From Leptothermofonsia sp049200465 (GTDB lineage Bacteria; Cyanobacteriota; Cyanobacteriia; Leptolyngbyales; Leptolyngbyaceae), in NCBI RefSeq assembly GCF_049200465.1, contig NZ_CP120836.1:4278001-4342000 (forward strand): a DNA stretch of 64,000 nt, given 5' to 3'. A program made the translations under genes and the position numbers. The first letter of the stretch is position 1; every line of letters starts with the position of its first letter. This document shows, piece after piece, positions 1 through 9,344 of the stretch. Below the pieces are notes generated by a model, which was given only the letters and a program-made list of their open reading frames with translations, ran no database searches and was not told where the DNA came from.

Positions 1-394
1 GTAAATTTCTAATGGAATCCAGCCTCTGAGGTGATAGAGCTTCACTGAGATCTGCAGAAATAGTCTTTAATTTTGCTTCAAATGCTACTCATCTTTCCTC
101 ACTAAAAATTTATTCGATTTGGTTCCCAATTTAGGGAATCAGTGTTATTCATTAGCTAATATATCCCTCGATTTCAAAATTTCATGATTATTTGTAAAGG
201 TAGAAACCTTCTTTAAAGGGGACAAACAAGACTTCAAAATTGTTTGTTTTTAGGTTCAGCTATTTAGCGGATCTAGATCAAATTGTGGAAATGTTAGCTT
301 TAAGTTAAGACGAGGAATTTCATAAAGCCCAGCTAACTGGATGTTGAAAAATTTCTAACGGCAACTCGTCAAATGTGATTCGTTTTCTCTCGTA
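1..394. other. Upstream intergenic region, nothing recognised
   Basis: AT-rich non-coding stretch ahead of the first small gene. I see no convincing ORF, tRNA, terminator or repeat copy. It presumably holds the promoter for the gene at 419, but no unambiguous -35/-10 pair stands out. Confidence 0.5.
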
Positions 395-418
395 GTGCAG
401 GTAGGTTTGCTTTCACCA

Positions 419-694
419 ATGAAACACGATTTAGAATGTCAACCCGCAAACACTGAGGTGGGCGTTTATGAGTGTGAAATTCATCTCAAGTTCAGGCTGA
501 TTGAGGAAAAAGGGGTCTTGAGCGATCGCGACAAGCTCCTTGAAATGTTGATTGAAGCCTTTGCCTGTGGTTCAGATGAGTATATGGAGCCAATCCAGAT
601 TGAGGTGGAAGCCCACGAAGTTCCTGAAGTCCAGGCTTCACCTCAAATGCGGCGCCGGTTGATTCGGTTGCGTAATTCCAGGGATTTGGCATAG
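419..694 (+). CDS. Small conserved cyanobacterial protein, Npun_R1517-like
   Basis: Protein of about 91 residues (99 if the GTG at 395 is used). I prefer the ATG at 419, but no Shine-Dalgarno sequence decides it. The core reads VYECEIHLKFRLIEEK, and the C-terminus is basic (MRRRLIRLRNSRD). From memory this matches a short cyanobacteria-only family that NCBI names the Npun_R1517 family of heterocyst differentiation transcriptional regulators. No helix-turn-helix is obvious by eye. The family occurs beyond heterocyst formers, so the name does not prove that this organism differentiates. It stands alone upstream of tRNA-Glu. Family assignment is moderately sure; function is not shown by the sequence. 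Confidence 0.7.
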   Translation: MKHDLECQPANTEVGVYECEIHLKFRLIEEKGVLSDRDKLLEMLIEAFACGSDEYMEPIQIEVEAHEVPEVQASPQMRRRLIRLRNSRDLA

Positions 695-765
695 GTCTGT
701 ATCAGATCTTAATTGCTGAAGCAGGCCAGCTATAGAGGTGGCTTATGACTTTTCGAAGTTTTGAG

Positions 766-794
766 TTGACAAGATGTAACCCCATTCGTTACCT
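766..794 (+). promoter_or_regulatory. Possible sigma70-type promoter for tRNA-Glu
   Basis: A perfect TTGACA (766-771) is followed after 17 bases by TTACCT, a weak -10 match, about 37 bases before the tRNA. Only the -35 is convincing. Confidence 0.35.
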
Positions 795-830
795 TAATAA
801 AGGTCTGGTTAATACGCGAGTGGCCATTGC

Positions 831-903
831 GCCCCCATCGTCTAGAGGCCTAGGACACCTCCCTTTCACGGAGGCGACGGGGATTCGAATTCCCCTGGGG
901 GTA
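831..903 (+). tRNA. trnE: tRNA-Glu (anticodon UUC)
   Basis: The sequence folds as a standard cloverleaf. The acceptor arm GCCCCCA pairs with TGGGGGT (G-U at the first pair). The anticodon stem CCTCC/GGAGG encloses the loop CTTTCAC with anticodon TTC. The T-arm is GGGGA-TTCGAAT-TCCCC. The discriminator is A and CCA is not encoded. Besides translation, charged tRNA-Glu in cyanobacteria feeds 5-aminolevulinate and tetrapyrrole synthesis through glutamyl-tRNA reductase. It stands as a single tRNA gene. Confidence 0.97.
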
Positions 904-921
904 TCATGAAGTACTTTGTAG

Positions 922-958
922 AGAGGAGACTTAAATCTTCTTTCTATTAACTTTTTTT
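922..958 (+). terminator. Weak candidate terminator after tRNA-Glu
   Basis: AGAGGAGA and TCTTCTTT can pair around a six-base loop (with G-U pairs), and a run of seven T follows a few bases later. The stem is weak, so this is tentative. Confidence 0.3.
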
Positions 959-1001
959 CTATTATTTTGGTTTTTTGAAAGCCTGATTTATCTGGTTGAT
1001 T

Positions 1002-1111
1002 TATAGCTACCAGGCTTAGGGTGGTGTGCAGGGGTGAAACTCCTGGCTGGGGGCGCAGACTCCACCCCCCCTTAAAACCAATGTCCTGAGCAACCTGGTG
1101 ACAGCTCTAAC
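1002..1111 (+). repeat. Family A palindromic repeat, copy A1 (degenerate)
   Basis: The copy begins TATAGCTACCAGG, contains the GC-rich core around GAAACTCCTGGCTGGGGG, and shares TTAAAACCAATGTCCT and AGCAACCTGG with copy A2 near 13.5 kb. It is in the same orientation as A2. The right end is degenerate and merges into the start of the coiled-coil pseudogene. Confidence 0.8.
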
Positions 1112-1383
1112 AGGCGACAGCTCTAACATTGAAGAGGCGATCCCACACCACGAAACTCGGTTAAAACAGCACGAAGAAAGGATGGCGCGGATTGATGAAA
1201 GGCTCGAACGAGTAGGCGAAAAGTTTAGACCAAGTTGCCGACCAACAAGAAGCCAATACCCAACGGATGGCGCGGCTCACTAAAGGCCTGGTGCAATTGG
1301 GAAGTATCGTGGCAACCTCTGTGCAGGAAACCCGGCAAGTCCACGCTATCGGCCAGCCAGACGATCGAACCGATCTCGAATAG
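1098..1383 (+). pseudogene. Frameshifted small coiled-coil protein remnant
   Basis: The first part (frame from 1098, GTG) encodes a charged helix including ERMARIDERLERVGEK. Reading then breaks. Shifting by one base near 1224-1226 (a TTT run) restores LDQVADQQEANTQRMARL, followed by a more hydrophobic stretch and a stop at 1381-1383. The heptad-like pattern and the repeated RMAR motif continue across the break, so this looks like one gene with a single-base indel and not two ORFs. The apparent start lies inside repeat A1, so the true 5' end is probably lost. It converges with and overlaps the end of the ABC1 kinase gene by 38 bp. Function unknown. Confidence 0.6.
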
Positions 1384-3034
1384 CCAGGTCAATCAGGGAG
1401 CGGATCAGGAACAGGACGCTGAGCCCAGCCAGAACGAAGGCAGCGATCGCCCAGGTCTTATAGCTCCCCACCAGTAGCACCACGCCGGATAGCAATGCAA
1501 ATCCCATCAGGCTAGCATAAATCAAGCTGCGCAGGGCCAAGTTGAGGCTGCGCAGGGCTCGCTCCGTTTCAAGAGAACGCACACGGATCTCCAGTTCACC
1601 CTGTTCTAACCGTTCCTCTAGCCGCTGAATTACCCGTTCGACTGCATTAGGTTGATGCAGTTTGTAGGCAATGTACTCCCTGGCTTGTTTAGCCAGTTCT
1701 CCCAGACTGTTGCCCTGTCCTCTAGTCGTGGCGATGCTTTTGACAAAGGGTTTGGCCGCTGCTAGCAGGTTATACTGAGGATCCAGATCCCGCGCCACGC
1801 CGTCTAGAGTCGTGAGTGCCTTTAAGATAAAGGTCATTTTGGCTGGCAGGCGAAACGGCTGTTGCTCAAACAAAGCGTAAACCTCATTCCGCATCTGGTT
1901 GAAGGCTTGAAGTTCGACAGGTTTTTCGGTAAATCTTTCTAGAATGAAGCGCATGATCCTCCGGATGGGGATCATGTCAGAGGTGGGTTCAATCAGCCCC
2001 ATGGTAATCAGAGTGTCAATGACCTGGTCTGCATCTTTACGCAGGACTGCGAAGAACGTTCTGACCATCTGGTCTTTGTCAATGGACTGCACCTCTGCCA
2101 TCATGCCGAAGTCGTAAAAGATAAGGCAGCCATCCTGGCTAACTGCCATATTGCCAGGGTGGGGGTCTGCTTGAAAGAAGCCATCTTGAAGCAACTGTTT
2201 CAAGTAACAGCAGATCCCGATTTGGTTAATTTCTTTAAAATTAATGCCACAGGCTTCCAGGCTACGGCGATCGTTAACTTTGATGCCTGGCACGTAGTCC
2301 ATGGTTAACACCCGCTTTGTGGTGTAGTCAGGGTAGACTTTGGGCACGATGATGCGGGGGTGGTGTCGAAAGTTGTAGCGGAAGCGATCAGCATTAATTG
2401 CTTCCTGAATGTAGTCAATTTCTCGGTAGAGGATGTAGGCGAATTCCTGGTAGATGGCGTCCAGATTATACTGCTTCGTCCAGGGGAGGTAGCGCTGGCA
2501 AAATCGAAGCAGTTTACGTAGCACTTTGAAATCTAAATCAAACAGTTTTTCTAAGCCGGGGCGCTGAACTTTAACGACGACATCCTCTCCAGTGTGTAAG
2601 CGGGCTTTGTGAACCTGCCCTAGACTGGCGGCAGCGATAGGCTTTGGATCAAAGTCTTTGTATAGCTTATAAAGTGGGCTTCCCAGTTCAGATTCGACGA
2701 TGGCGATCGCAACCTCCGGATCAAATTCTGGTACCCGGTCCTGGAGTTGTCCCAGTGCTTTGATATATTCAATAGGCAGTAGATCGGCACGGGTAGACAA
2801 TGCCTGCCCCATTTTGATGAAGGTGGGGCCCAGTTCCAGGAGGGTTCCAACCAGCCACTGTGCACGCAGATTGCGATATTTGGAGGATCGCCGGGCGGTT
2901 GCACTGTCCCACCAGAGATAGACCATGAGCTGGGCCGCCGACAAGAATACATCCATCTGGCGCGCCAGAGGAGAATAGTGGGCGCGCTGCCAACGCAGAG
3001 GTTTAGATGTTGCAGCAGGGTTCAGCATTGCCAT
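1346..3034 (-). CDS. ABC1/UbiB (AarF) family protein kinase-like protein
   Basis: A 562-residue member of the ABC1 atypical kinase family, which in bacteria and plastids supports prenylquinone metabolism. The signature KxGQ (KMGQ, about residues 74-77) precedes STRADLLP. The Ala-rich loop reads AAASLGQVH, where typical kinases have a Gly-rich loop. The nucleotide-binding lysine lies in VVVKVQRPG. The catalytic-loop equivalent is DPHPGN near residue 290, and the metal-binding motif is YDFG near 305. Two hydrophobic helices near the C-terminus (from about 505) suggest membrane attachment, usual for UbiB-like proteins. Cyanobacteria carry several paralogues, so no specific symbol is given. A start two codons later (second Met) is equally possible. 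Confidence 0.93.
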   Translation of the reverse strand: MAMLNPAATSKPLRWQRAHYSPLARQMDVFLSAAQLMVYLWWDSATARRSSKYRNLRAQWLVGTLLELGPTFIKMGQALSTRADLLPIEYIKALGQLQDRVPEFDPEVAIAIVESELGSPLYKLYKDFDPKPIAAASLGQVHKARLHTGEDVVVKVQRPGLEKLFDLDFKVLRKLLRFCQRYLPWTKQYNLDAIYQEFAYILYREIDYIQEAINADRFRYNFRHHPRIIVPKVYPDYTTKRVLTMDYVPGIKVNDRRSLEACGINFKEINQIGICCYLKQLLQDGFFQADPHPGNMAVSQDGCLIFYDFGMMAEVQSIDKDQMVRTFFAVLRKDADQVIDTLITMGLIEPTSDMIPIRRIMRFILERFTEKPVELQAFNQMRNEVYALFEQQPFRLPAKMTFILKALTTLDGVARDLDPQYNLLAAAKPFVKSIATTRGQGNSLGELAKQAREYIAYKLHQPNAVERVIQRLEERLEQGELEIRVRSLETERALRSLNLALRSLIYASLMGFALLSGVVLLVGSYKTWAIAAFVLAGLSVLFLIRSLIDLAIRDRFDRLAGR

Positions 3035-3107
3035 GGGTGTTTAAATCTAGTCTACCCGTCAAATACCGATGGTTCGACAATTCAGGCTTTCCTAATTAAA
3101 AATCTAT

Positions 3108-5142
3108 TCAACCAGGCAATGACCCGGAAATATCGAATGACTGAGGCAAGGTAAGAATAAAGCTGGTATCACAGGATTGAATATTTTCGGTCGGACAGCT
3201 AGAGACGGTGATGCTCCCGTTTAGCAGTTGAACCAATGACTTTACGAGTGCCAGCCCTAATCCCGTTCCCTGAATTGCGTTTTGCGTTGCCCCCTGGCAA
3301 CGTCTGAATTTGTCAAAAATGAAGGGGATCTCAGTCGGAGAAATGCCAGGTCCGGTATTGGTGAGGGTCAGGATGACTTTATTAACAGGCTGGTCGAATT
3401 GTTGAGTGACTTTGAGGTGGACGGGACTGTTGGGATTAGAATACTTACCCGCATTGGTTAATAACTCAAGCAGAATACGGTTGAGGCTGTCGCGATCGCT
3501 ATTGAGTTTAAGGGTCTTCTGAGGAAGGTCAAGGACAAGGCTCAGCCCTTTCTCGGCCCATTGCTGGTTGAATGACCTTTCCAGATCGCGGATCAGAGCC
3601 TGGAGGTCAATTTCTTCAAGCTGGATAGAAACCTGCTTCGATTCCAGTTCTTGAAGTGCCAGAAGGTCATTAATCAGGCTGGTTTCCTGGGCACATTGCT
3701 GCTCCAGAATGTCGAGATAGTGGGCACTGCGATCGCTGGAAAGTCCTACCTGGCGCAGCATTCGGATCGCCATTGTCATGCTGGTCAGGGGGGGTGCGCA
3801 ACTCATGGCTCACGGTGCTCAAAAATTCATCTTTCAACTGGTTCAGGCGACGAAGTTGTTCTAGCTGTTGACGAGTCCGCTCATACAGCTTGGCCTGGAC
3901 CGAAAGGCTCTGCTGTAGCTCTGCCGTGCGCTTTTCGACGAGCGCCTGAACTTGCCGCAGGGTTTCTGTTTGAATGATGGCCGTGCTGACCTGAGCGCTG
4001 ACTAGCTCGACGAGTTCAATCTCTTCGGGTTGCCAGACATAGGGGTAACTGTGTTGAAACACGAGAAAGCCCAGAATGGTTCCTTGACTTTCCAGGGGAG
4101 ACAGCAGCAGGGCTGGTAACTCTTCCAGGTTGAAGATGGGGGCAATACCAGAGTGATTGTCCAATTTGGGTAAATGCTGCCGATCTGTCGCGCTAATGGG
4201 GCCGCTGGAATGGTTCACCACGTGCTGGCAAAGGGCGCATTCGGCCACCCAAAACGACTGGTGAAGGGCACTGGCGGGTATACAGGCACGCTGGTTCGGA
4301 TCTGGTTCACCCAACCATTCACAGACAACTGTTGCCCGGATTTTGGGCAGGTGTTCCTGAAATCGGCTTTTAAAGAGTGGATCTGAGTATTTGAGTTGAA
4401 GCAGCATCCCTCGTTTAGCTTGAAGGACTTTTGCTGTGCCTTCGGTGGCAAGCTGTAGAATCTCAGGCAAGTTCGATGAGTTCCGAATTGCCATTGTAAG
4501 CTGATTGACAACTGCCTGGTATTTAACCTGCTTGTTGAGCTGTTGCTGAAGCTGGAGTTGGGAGAGGGCGATCGCTATCGGTTGTGATACCATTTGCAAT
4601 CCTTCAATTTCTGCCTCTGTCCACAGGTAGGGAAGTGATTTCATCAGGCTGATGAGCCCGTTGGTTTCCCCTTGAAACTGGATCGTGGCACCAAGAAGGG
4701 CTTTGGCCGGTAAAGAAGCCTGCTTTACCTGTAGAGTCGCCTGCCAGATCTGGTCAAACTTCCAGGCCAATTCATCAGCGCTATCTTTTGGGGGTGTAGC
4801 AACATCAGGGATAATCACGACTGATTGAGTCGATAAATTTTTGAATGCCATCTCTGCCGCCTGCAAACGTGGAATGAGCTGGAAGTTTCCAGAATGCCAA
4901 CAAGCGACTTGAGCATTGGGGAAGGCAAGGATACAACCATCCACCTGAAAAGCTTCCCCCAAGGAGGCTGCGAGTTCGCCGAGGATTAAATTAAAATCAG
5001 TATGCGCTAAAGTGATCTGGAGAATTTGATGCCAGAGGTTGGTGAAGTCTTCATTATGCCGCATGGCTGGAATGAGGGGGCTTTCGCCAATGGTGTGGAT
5101 TAATGAAGATATAGAGGAAGACATAGAGGAATTGGGCAACAT
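3108..5142 (-). pseudogene. GAF-domain sensor histidine kinase, frameshifted at the H-box
   Basis: Two reading frames together make one hybrid histidine kinase. The upstream frame (5142 to about 3790) encodes a soluble sensor region with GAF-like segments, a coiled coil (about residues 395-445) and the H-box STVSHELRTP. Straight after RTP the frame is lost in a run of seven C (G on the plus strand, 3788-3794); six would restore LRTPLTSMTMAIRMLRQ. The second frame (to 3108) carries the rest of the dimerisation helix and a full ATPase domain: N-box ELLTNAGKYS, G1 NTGPGIS, F-box FDKFRR and G2 GTGLGLALVK. All catalytic motifs survive, so this is a very recent lesion, a switchable tract or a sequencing slip. 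No response regulator is adjacent. Confidence 0.85.
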
Positions 5143-5644
5143 CTAAGGCATTCCACTCCGAGTAATGGGTTAGCTCTCTCCGAGTAAAAAGTTCTGTGAG
5201 TAAAAAGTACTGTCTCCTATTCCCCATCCGTGAATTGCTGAACTCCAGTCTGTTTTGGCTGTTTGCTTAAGGCTACACGTCTAATTTTTAGAGTTCCTGA
5301 ATTTTTAGAGTTCCCGAATCAGTTAGATCCCTAGCAGAAGATTTTCAGGAAACGTAGATAAAGCCTAAGATAAAGCCTAATAGTTTTTTTACCCGGTAGG
5401 TCAGTCAGCCCAGTTTGCTCTAGATTACACTGCTTAAACCACCAGAGTATCCGTATTTTCTCGACTCTAGGGAATAGAAAATATCCCAGAAATACCTTGA
5501 AATTAAATCTGGACTGGATTTTTAGCAAGGGACACTGCTTACTGAGTCTTTTCCATGCCGATGATTTACCGTTTTGATTGCTAGCTGCGCTTACTTAAGA
5601 AGCTGCTATAACCGTTAGAAAAGAACTGTTCAGGCAAACTGCCC
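5143..5644. other. Intergenic region without recognised feature
   Basis: About 500 bases between the divergent kinase and herA genes. It contains short local duplications (TTTTTAGAGTTCC twice near 5287-5315, and AAGCCTAAGATAAAGCCTAA near 5360). No convincing gene is present. Promoters for both neighbours should lie here but are not clear. Confidence 0.5.
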
Positions 5645-7369
5645 ATGAAGGTTGATGATTCGGAGATAGATTCACTACCGTTGGCTGGAACGACAGGTTC
5701 GGCCAATGTGATTGGAACGGTCAAGGGGCCGGGTGAGGATGGTAATCAATATGTGTTCATCACAGCGGATAATCGAAACGTCAAAATTGGCGAGTTCGTC
5801 TACTACGAAGTTGGCGGAGAAAAGGCTACAGCGCGATCGCCCCTCCAAATCTTGGGCAAGATCTCTAATCGCTGTTTGATTGACCATCTCCCGGATCGAA
5901 TTTTTGTGGACACAGAAATCAGTCCAGAGGCGATCGCTGCCCTGGTTGGGTTTACCTACACTAACCCTGAAGTCTACGAAGTTACTGTTGACGTCATGGG
6001 TTACTTTGACGCTCGCTTGGGCTTTATAAATCCCCGTCAGACTCCTGATCCAGGAGCAAAGGTGTATCTGGCAGACGACGCTTTATTGAAGCGAGTCCTG
6101 AACCGGAAACAGCCTGGACAAGTGGGTTCGGCGCATATCGGTTCACTGCTATTGCGAGAAGAAAATGCTGTTCCCATCGCCCTTGATGTGAAAGAACTGG
6201 TTAGCACCCACATGGCTATTCTGGCGGGAACCGGGTCAGGAAAATCGTACACGGCGGGAGTACTGGTGGAGGAACTACTGTTGCCCCGTAACCGGGCAGC
6301 CGTGCTGATCTTTGACCCCCACGGCGAGTACGAAACGTTGACAGAAATGCGGGGGCATCCCCTGTTCAAGGCCGAAGATGGCTATGCCCCCAAGGTCAAG
6401 GTTTTGAAACCGGAAGACATCCGAATTCGGGTATCTTCTCTGGACTACTCGGATATTTTGATTCTGCTACCGGAGATGACGGAGCGCCAGAAATCCATTC
6501 TCAGCAAAGCCTTTTCGCTGGTGAGGAAGCATCGCTCTGGGGAATATCGCTGGGGTGTACAGGACTTGATGGCGGCTGTGCGGGAGGCAGACCGACAGAC
6601 CGATGAGGATGGCAACGAAAAATCAGGTTCCTCTGCCCCAGCACTGGAGTGGAAGCTGGAGCGGATGGAGCGATCGCCCTACTTCCATGCCTTGGAGCAT
6701 CTGGCTCCCAGAGATCTGTTTGAGCCAGGGCAGGTCACGGTGGTGCAAATGAATGAGATTAATCAGGAAGAGCAGCAGGTAATTTGTGCAGCCATTTTGC
6801 GACAGGCTAACCAGGCCCGCATGAATACTCTGAAGGAACTGATTGGCCCAGAGGATGAGAACTACCTGCCCTACCCCGTTTTTATTTTGCTGGAGGAAGC
6901 CCATCGTTTTGCCCCTGCCCATGAGCCATCTCGCTGTAAGGCTGTCCTGCGTACGATTCTGAGCGAGGGACGTAAGTTTGGCCTGGGGGTTGGACTGATT
7001 ACTCAACGGCCCGGCAAGCTGGACTCGGATGTATTATCGCAATGCATGAGCCAGTTTATTATGCGGATTGTGAACCCGGTGGATCAGGACAGCCTCAAGT
7101 ATGGGGTGGAAGCCGCTGGACGCGATTTGTTGAAGGAACTGCCTGCTTTAACGAAAGGGCAGGTAATCATTGCGGGAGCCTGTGTCAATACGCCTGTTCT
7201 ATGCCAGGTACGCCAGCGTCTGACTCAGCACGGAGGGGCAACGTTGGATGCGCCCGACCTGTGGCAACAGCATTTCCAGCCCCATCGGGTAAGGGAGCGG
7301 CAAATTCAGCAAGCTCCGGTAGCCGCACGATCGCGATCAAAGACGGTTCAGGGGGTCAGTATTGAGTAA
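5645..7369 (+). CDS. herA: HerA-like hexameric ATPase/translocase (DUF87)
   Basis: A 574-residue protein with an N-terminal beta-rich HAS-barrel region (about 15-130) and a FtsK/HerA-type RecA-fold ATPase. Walker A is GTGSGKSYTAG near residue 195, Walker B is FILLEEAHRF near 414, and a conserved LITQRPGKLD follows near 450. In archaea HerA pumps DNA for the NurA nuclease during double-strand-break end resection. A NurA-domain protein is encoded about 33 kb away in this window, on the same strand, which supports that role here. The ATG start lacks a clear Shine-Dalgarno sequence. It converges with the next gene, leaving only six bases between stops. Some bacterial HerA-like ATPases act in defence instead; no partner typical of that is adjacent. 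Confidence 0.9.
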   Translation: MKVDDSEIDSLPLAGTTGSANVIGTVKGPGEDGNQYVFITADNRNVKIGEFVYYEVGGEKATARSPLQILGKISNRCLIDHLPDRIFVDTEISPEAIAALVGFTYTNPEVYEVTVDVMGYFDARLGFINPRQTPDPGAKVYLADDALLKRVLNRKQPGQVGSAHIGSLLLREENAVPIALDVKELVSTHMAILAGTGSGKSYTAGVLVEELLLPRNRAAVLIFDPHGEYETLTEMRGHPLFKAEDGYAPKVKVLKPEDIRIRVSSLDYSDILILLPEMTERQKSILSKAFSLVRKHRSGEYRWGVQDLMAAVREADRQTDEDGNEKSGSSAPALEWKLERMERSPYFHALEHLAPRDLFEPGQVTVVQMNEINQEEQQVICAAILRQANQARMNTLKELIGPEDENYLPYPVFILLEEAHRFAPAHEPSRCKAVLRTILSEGRKFGLGVGLITQRPGKLDSDVLSQCMSQFIMRIVNPVDQDSLKYGVEAAGRDLLKELPALTKGQVIIAGACVNTPVLCQVRQRLTQHGGATLDAPDLWQQHFQPHRVRERQIQQAPVAARSRSKTVQGVSIE

Positions 7370-7375
7370 CAGATC

Positions 7376-8323
7376 CTACTGGCTCTGTTCAGAAAAGTCT
7401 GTCTGTTCAGGAGTTTCAGAAAGCTGGGCTTTGTACTTGTCGGCTTGTTGGAGGGCGGCTTCGCTGTTTCTCTGGTAGGCAACGGCCCGATTTTGAGCAG
7501 TCTGGTAGCGAGGGTCTTTGTCAGGGACGCTGGCCATCAAGTCGGATGCTTGTTGCCAGCGGGCAGCCAGTTCTAGCCATTCGGCTGAAGATTTTGCGCT
7601 TAACCCTGCCCGCGATGCCTGCTCCGCCAGTCTTACAGCTCTGACAAAGGCATCTCCCTGGGAAACTGGGGGATTGGGTGCTGGAGAAGGGCTGCTGGAG
7701 ACCGCAGGGGTACTGACTGGGCTGGCAGGGGGGCTGGAGGCAGTTGTGGGACCTGTGTGTAGCTGGGTTTGCTTGAGGGCGGAAGTGCCAAATTTTTGGT
7801 AGAGTGCCCAACCTACCAGAAGCAACAGTAGACTCAAGCTTGCGCCTCCGGTGAGTCCACGCCAGAATTGCTTTTGTTCGCGCAGGCGACGGGGAGAGAA
7901 TCGGGGTAATTCTGCTCTGGTGGATTCCCCTCGGCTTGTTTTCCAATCGGTCAAAAACTGTTGAAAGAAGTTGGGTTTGCGCAGGGTAATTTCTTCCGAC
8001 CAGAGCAATTGATTTTGGGGATCACGGCTGATCTCCTCCAGCCAGAGGAGTTGTTGCTCGCGGACAATACGGCTGTTGATGTTGACGCGACGAATATTGC
8101 GAGGAGCGATCGCCTCCAAAATTTGCCGCACACGCTCAACGAGAACGGATTGTTCCAGTTGTTCCAGGGTGGCGGCTTCACACAGTAGTTGCAGGACGCC
8201 GTCGGCAAAAACAGCACGGGTTCGAACTCCAGAGTCGGCGAGTTTCTCATTCAGTACCTGGATAATCGCCGCAACGCTTCCCTGGCTCGCTTGTTTGAGG
8301 ATATTGTTTGCTTCGTCGCTCAT
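7376..8323 (-). CDS. Unknown protein with one central transmembrane helix
   Basis: A 315-residue protein I cannot assign. Residues 1-110 form a compact soluble domain with conserved-looking IIQVLNEKLADSGVRTRA and RQILEAIAPRNIRRVNI. A basic linker (about 135-155) leads to a single helix GASLSLLLLLVGWALY (about 157-173). Then comes a Pro/Ser/Thr-rich spacer of about 45 residues and a helical C-terminal domain rich in Ala, Gln and Lys with Trp-containing repeats (SAEWLELAARWQQA). This suggests an N-in single-pass membrane protein with an extracytoplasmic helical domain. It ends six bases from the herA stop on the opposite strand. No functional inference is possible from context. Confidence 0.75.
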   Translation of the reverse strand: MSDEANNILKQASQGSVAAIIQVLNEKLADSGVRTRAVFADGVLQLLCEAATLEQLEQSVLVERVRQILEAIAPRNIRRVNINSRIVREQQLLWLEEISRDPQNQLLWSEEITLRKPNFFQQFLTDWKTSRGESTRAELPRFSPRRLREQKQFWRGLTGGASLSLLLLLVGWALYQKFGTSALKQTQLHTGPTTASSPPASPVSTPAVSSSPSPAPNPPVSQGDAFVRAVRLAEQASRAGLSAKSSAEWLELAARWQQASDLMASVPDKDPRYQTAQNRAVAYQRNSEAALQQADKYKAQLSETPEQTDFSEQSQ

Positions 8324-8539
8324 CTCTGAATCCGGTTGGTAGCTTCAAACTGAACCCCGACTTCTGAATCAAGCCTTCGCTTCAGAATACTCCAACATAC
8401 TGCATGCTTGAGAGATTAACCGCCCCCCCTGGGAAGGGTTGCTTTTAGCTGGCGACCCGGAGTATCAGGATGGAGAGAACCGTTTGCCTCAGTTGCAATA
8501 TCGTCGACATTACACTTTATGTCAAAGTTGGGATCAAGT

Positions 8540-9283
8540 TCAAGTTTGCAGGTGGTGACAATCGTTGAATCGACGCACCTGCCAGAGGTCTGTATTAAAT
8601 CGATTCTGGTCTATGCGATGCCAGCGGGATTGATCAATCCAGAATTCAAACAGGGCAGTATTTTGAGCCCGCAAGCGCCAGGAGCGATCGCACCCCAGCA
8701 GTTCAGCAACCAGGTGCTGTAAAATCCAGCTATGAGTGATAATCCAGATGTGATCGCCATTGCGATGTTGGCTCATCAACCGCTGAATAAATTGGTTGGC
8801 CCGCTCTCTTGCATCCTTTAACGTTTCGGCATTGGGAATCGGAATCCAATCGGGAGAAGCTTCCAGTTGGTGGCACAGTGCCGGGTAGCGCTCTATCGCT
8901 TCTGCCCAGGTCAGTCCTTGAAAAATACCATTCTGAAACTCCTTAAGCTCCTCGGCATACCTTACCGGAATGGTACCTGGTTCATTTTCAGGCAAATCGA
9001 CTGGGGTGGCTGCCCCATCAATCAAATCACTAACAGCGGCAGGAAGGGGAGCTGCCAGAAAATGATCCAACAAAATTTGAGTCGTCTCAACGGCTCGTTT
9101 GAGAGGACTGCTGTACACATGGGAGGGAAACCAGCCTTCCGCCAGAAGGCTACGGGCAAGCTTTTCTGTTTGTTGCTTGCCAGTTTCTGATAGAGCAAAG
9201 TCTCCATGCCCCTGCATTCGCTTCTCCACGTTCCCGGTTGACTGAGCATGGCGAATAAACAACAGCTTCATAACTCGATGCAT
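8540..9283 (-). CDS. Histidine phosphatase family protein (PGM-like)
   Basis: A 247-residue single-domain member of the histidine phosphatase (phosphoglycerate mutase-like) superfamily. The catalytic motif is LLFIRHAQSTGN at residues 7-18 (RHA in place of the usual RHG). The second histidine is in IWIITHSWILQH, and YSSPLKRAVET is also typical. Start: the ATG at 9283 has GGGAG at a good distance upstream; Met5 is the alternative. Members dephosphorylate sugar phosphates, phosphoserine, alpha-ribazole phosphate and others, and the substrate cannot be told. It is divergent from the VOC gene, with about 60 bases between starts, so the two may share a promoter region. Confidence 0.9.
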   Translation of the reverse strand: MHRVMKLLFIRHAQSTGNVEKRMQGHGDFALSETGKQQTEKLARSLLAEGWFPSHVYSSPLKRAVETTQILLDHFLAAPLPAAVSDLIDGAATPVDLPENEPGTIPVRYAEELKEFQNGIFQGLTWAEAIERYPALCHQLEASPDWIPIPNAETLKDARERANQFIQRLMSQHRNGDHIWIITHSWILQHLVAELLGCDRSWRLRAQNTALFEFWIDQSRWHRIDQNRFNTDLWQVRRFNDCHHLQT

Positions 9284-9344
9284 GACAACTCCCTGGGTCT
9301 AATGAATTTAGACTATATAGCAGGGGACAAGGGGAGATCACATT

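Noticed and set aside
492..692. 66-codon minus-strand ORF opposite the first small gene
   Set aside because: Fully antisense to a gene with a recognisable family core; its composition (Pro/Arg/Gln) is that of a shadow frame.
5331..5528. 65-codon minus-strand ORF
   Set aside because: Low-complexity Phe/Leu/Arg content with a repeated RLYLRLYLR caused by local DNA duplication; no ribosome-binding site or family.
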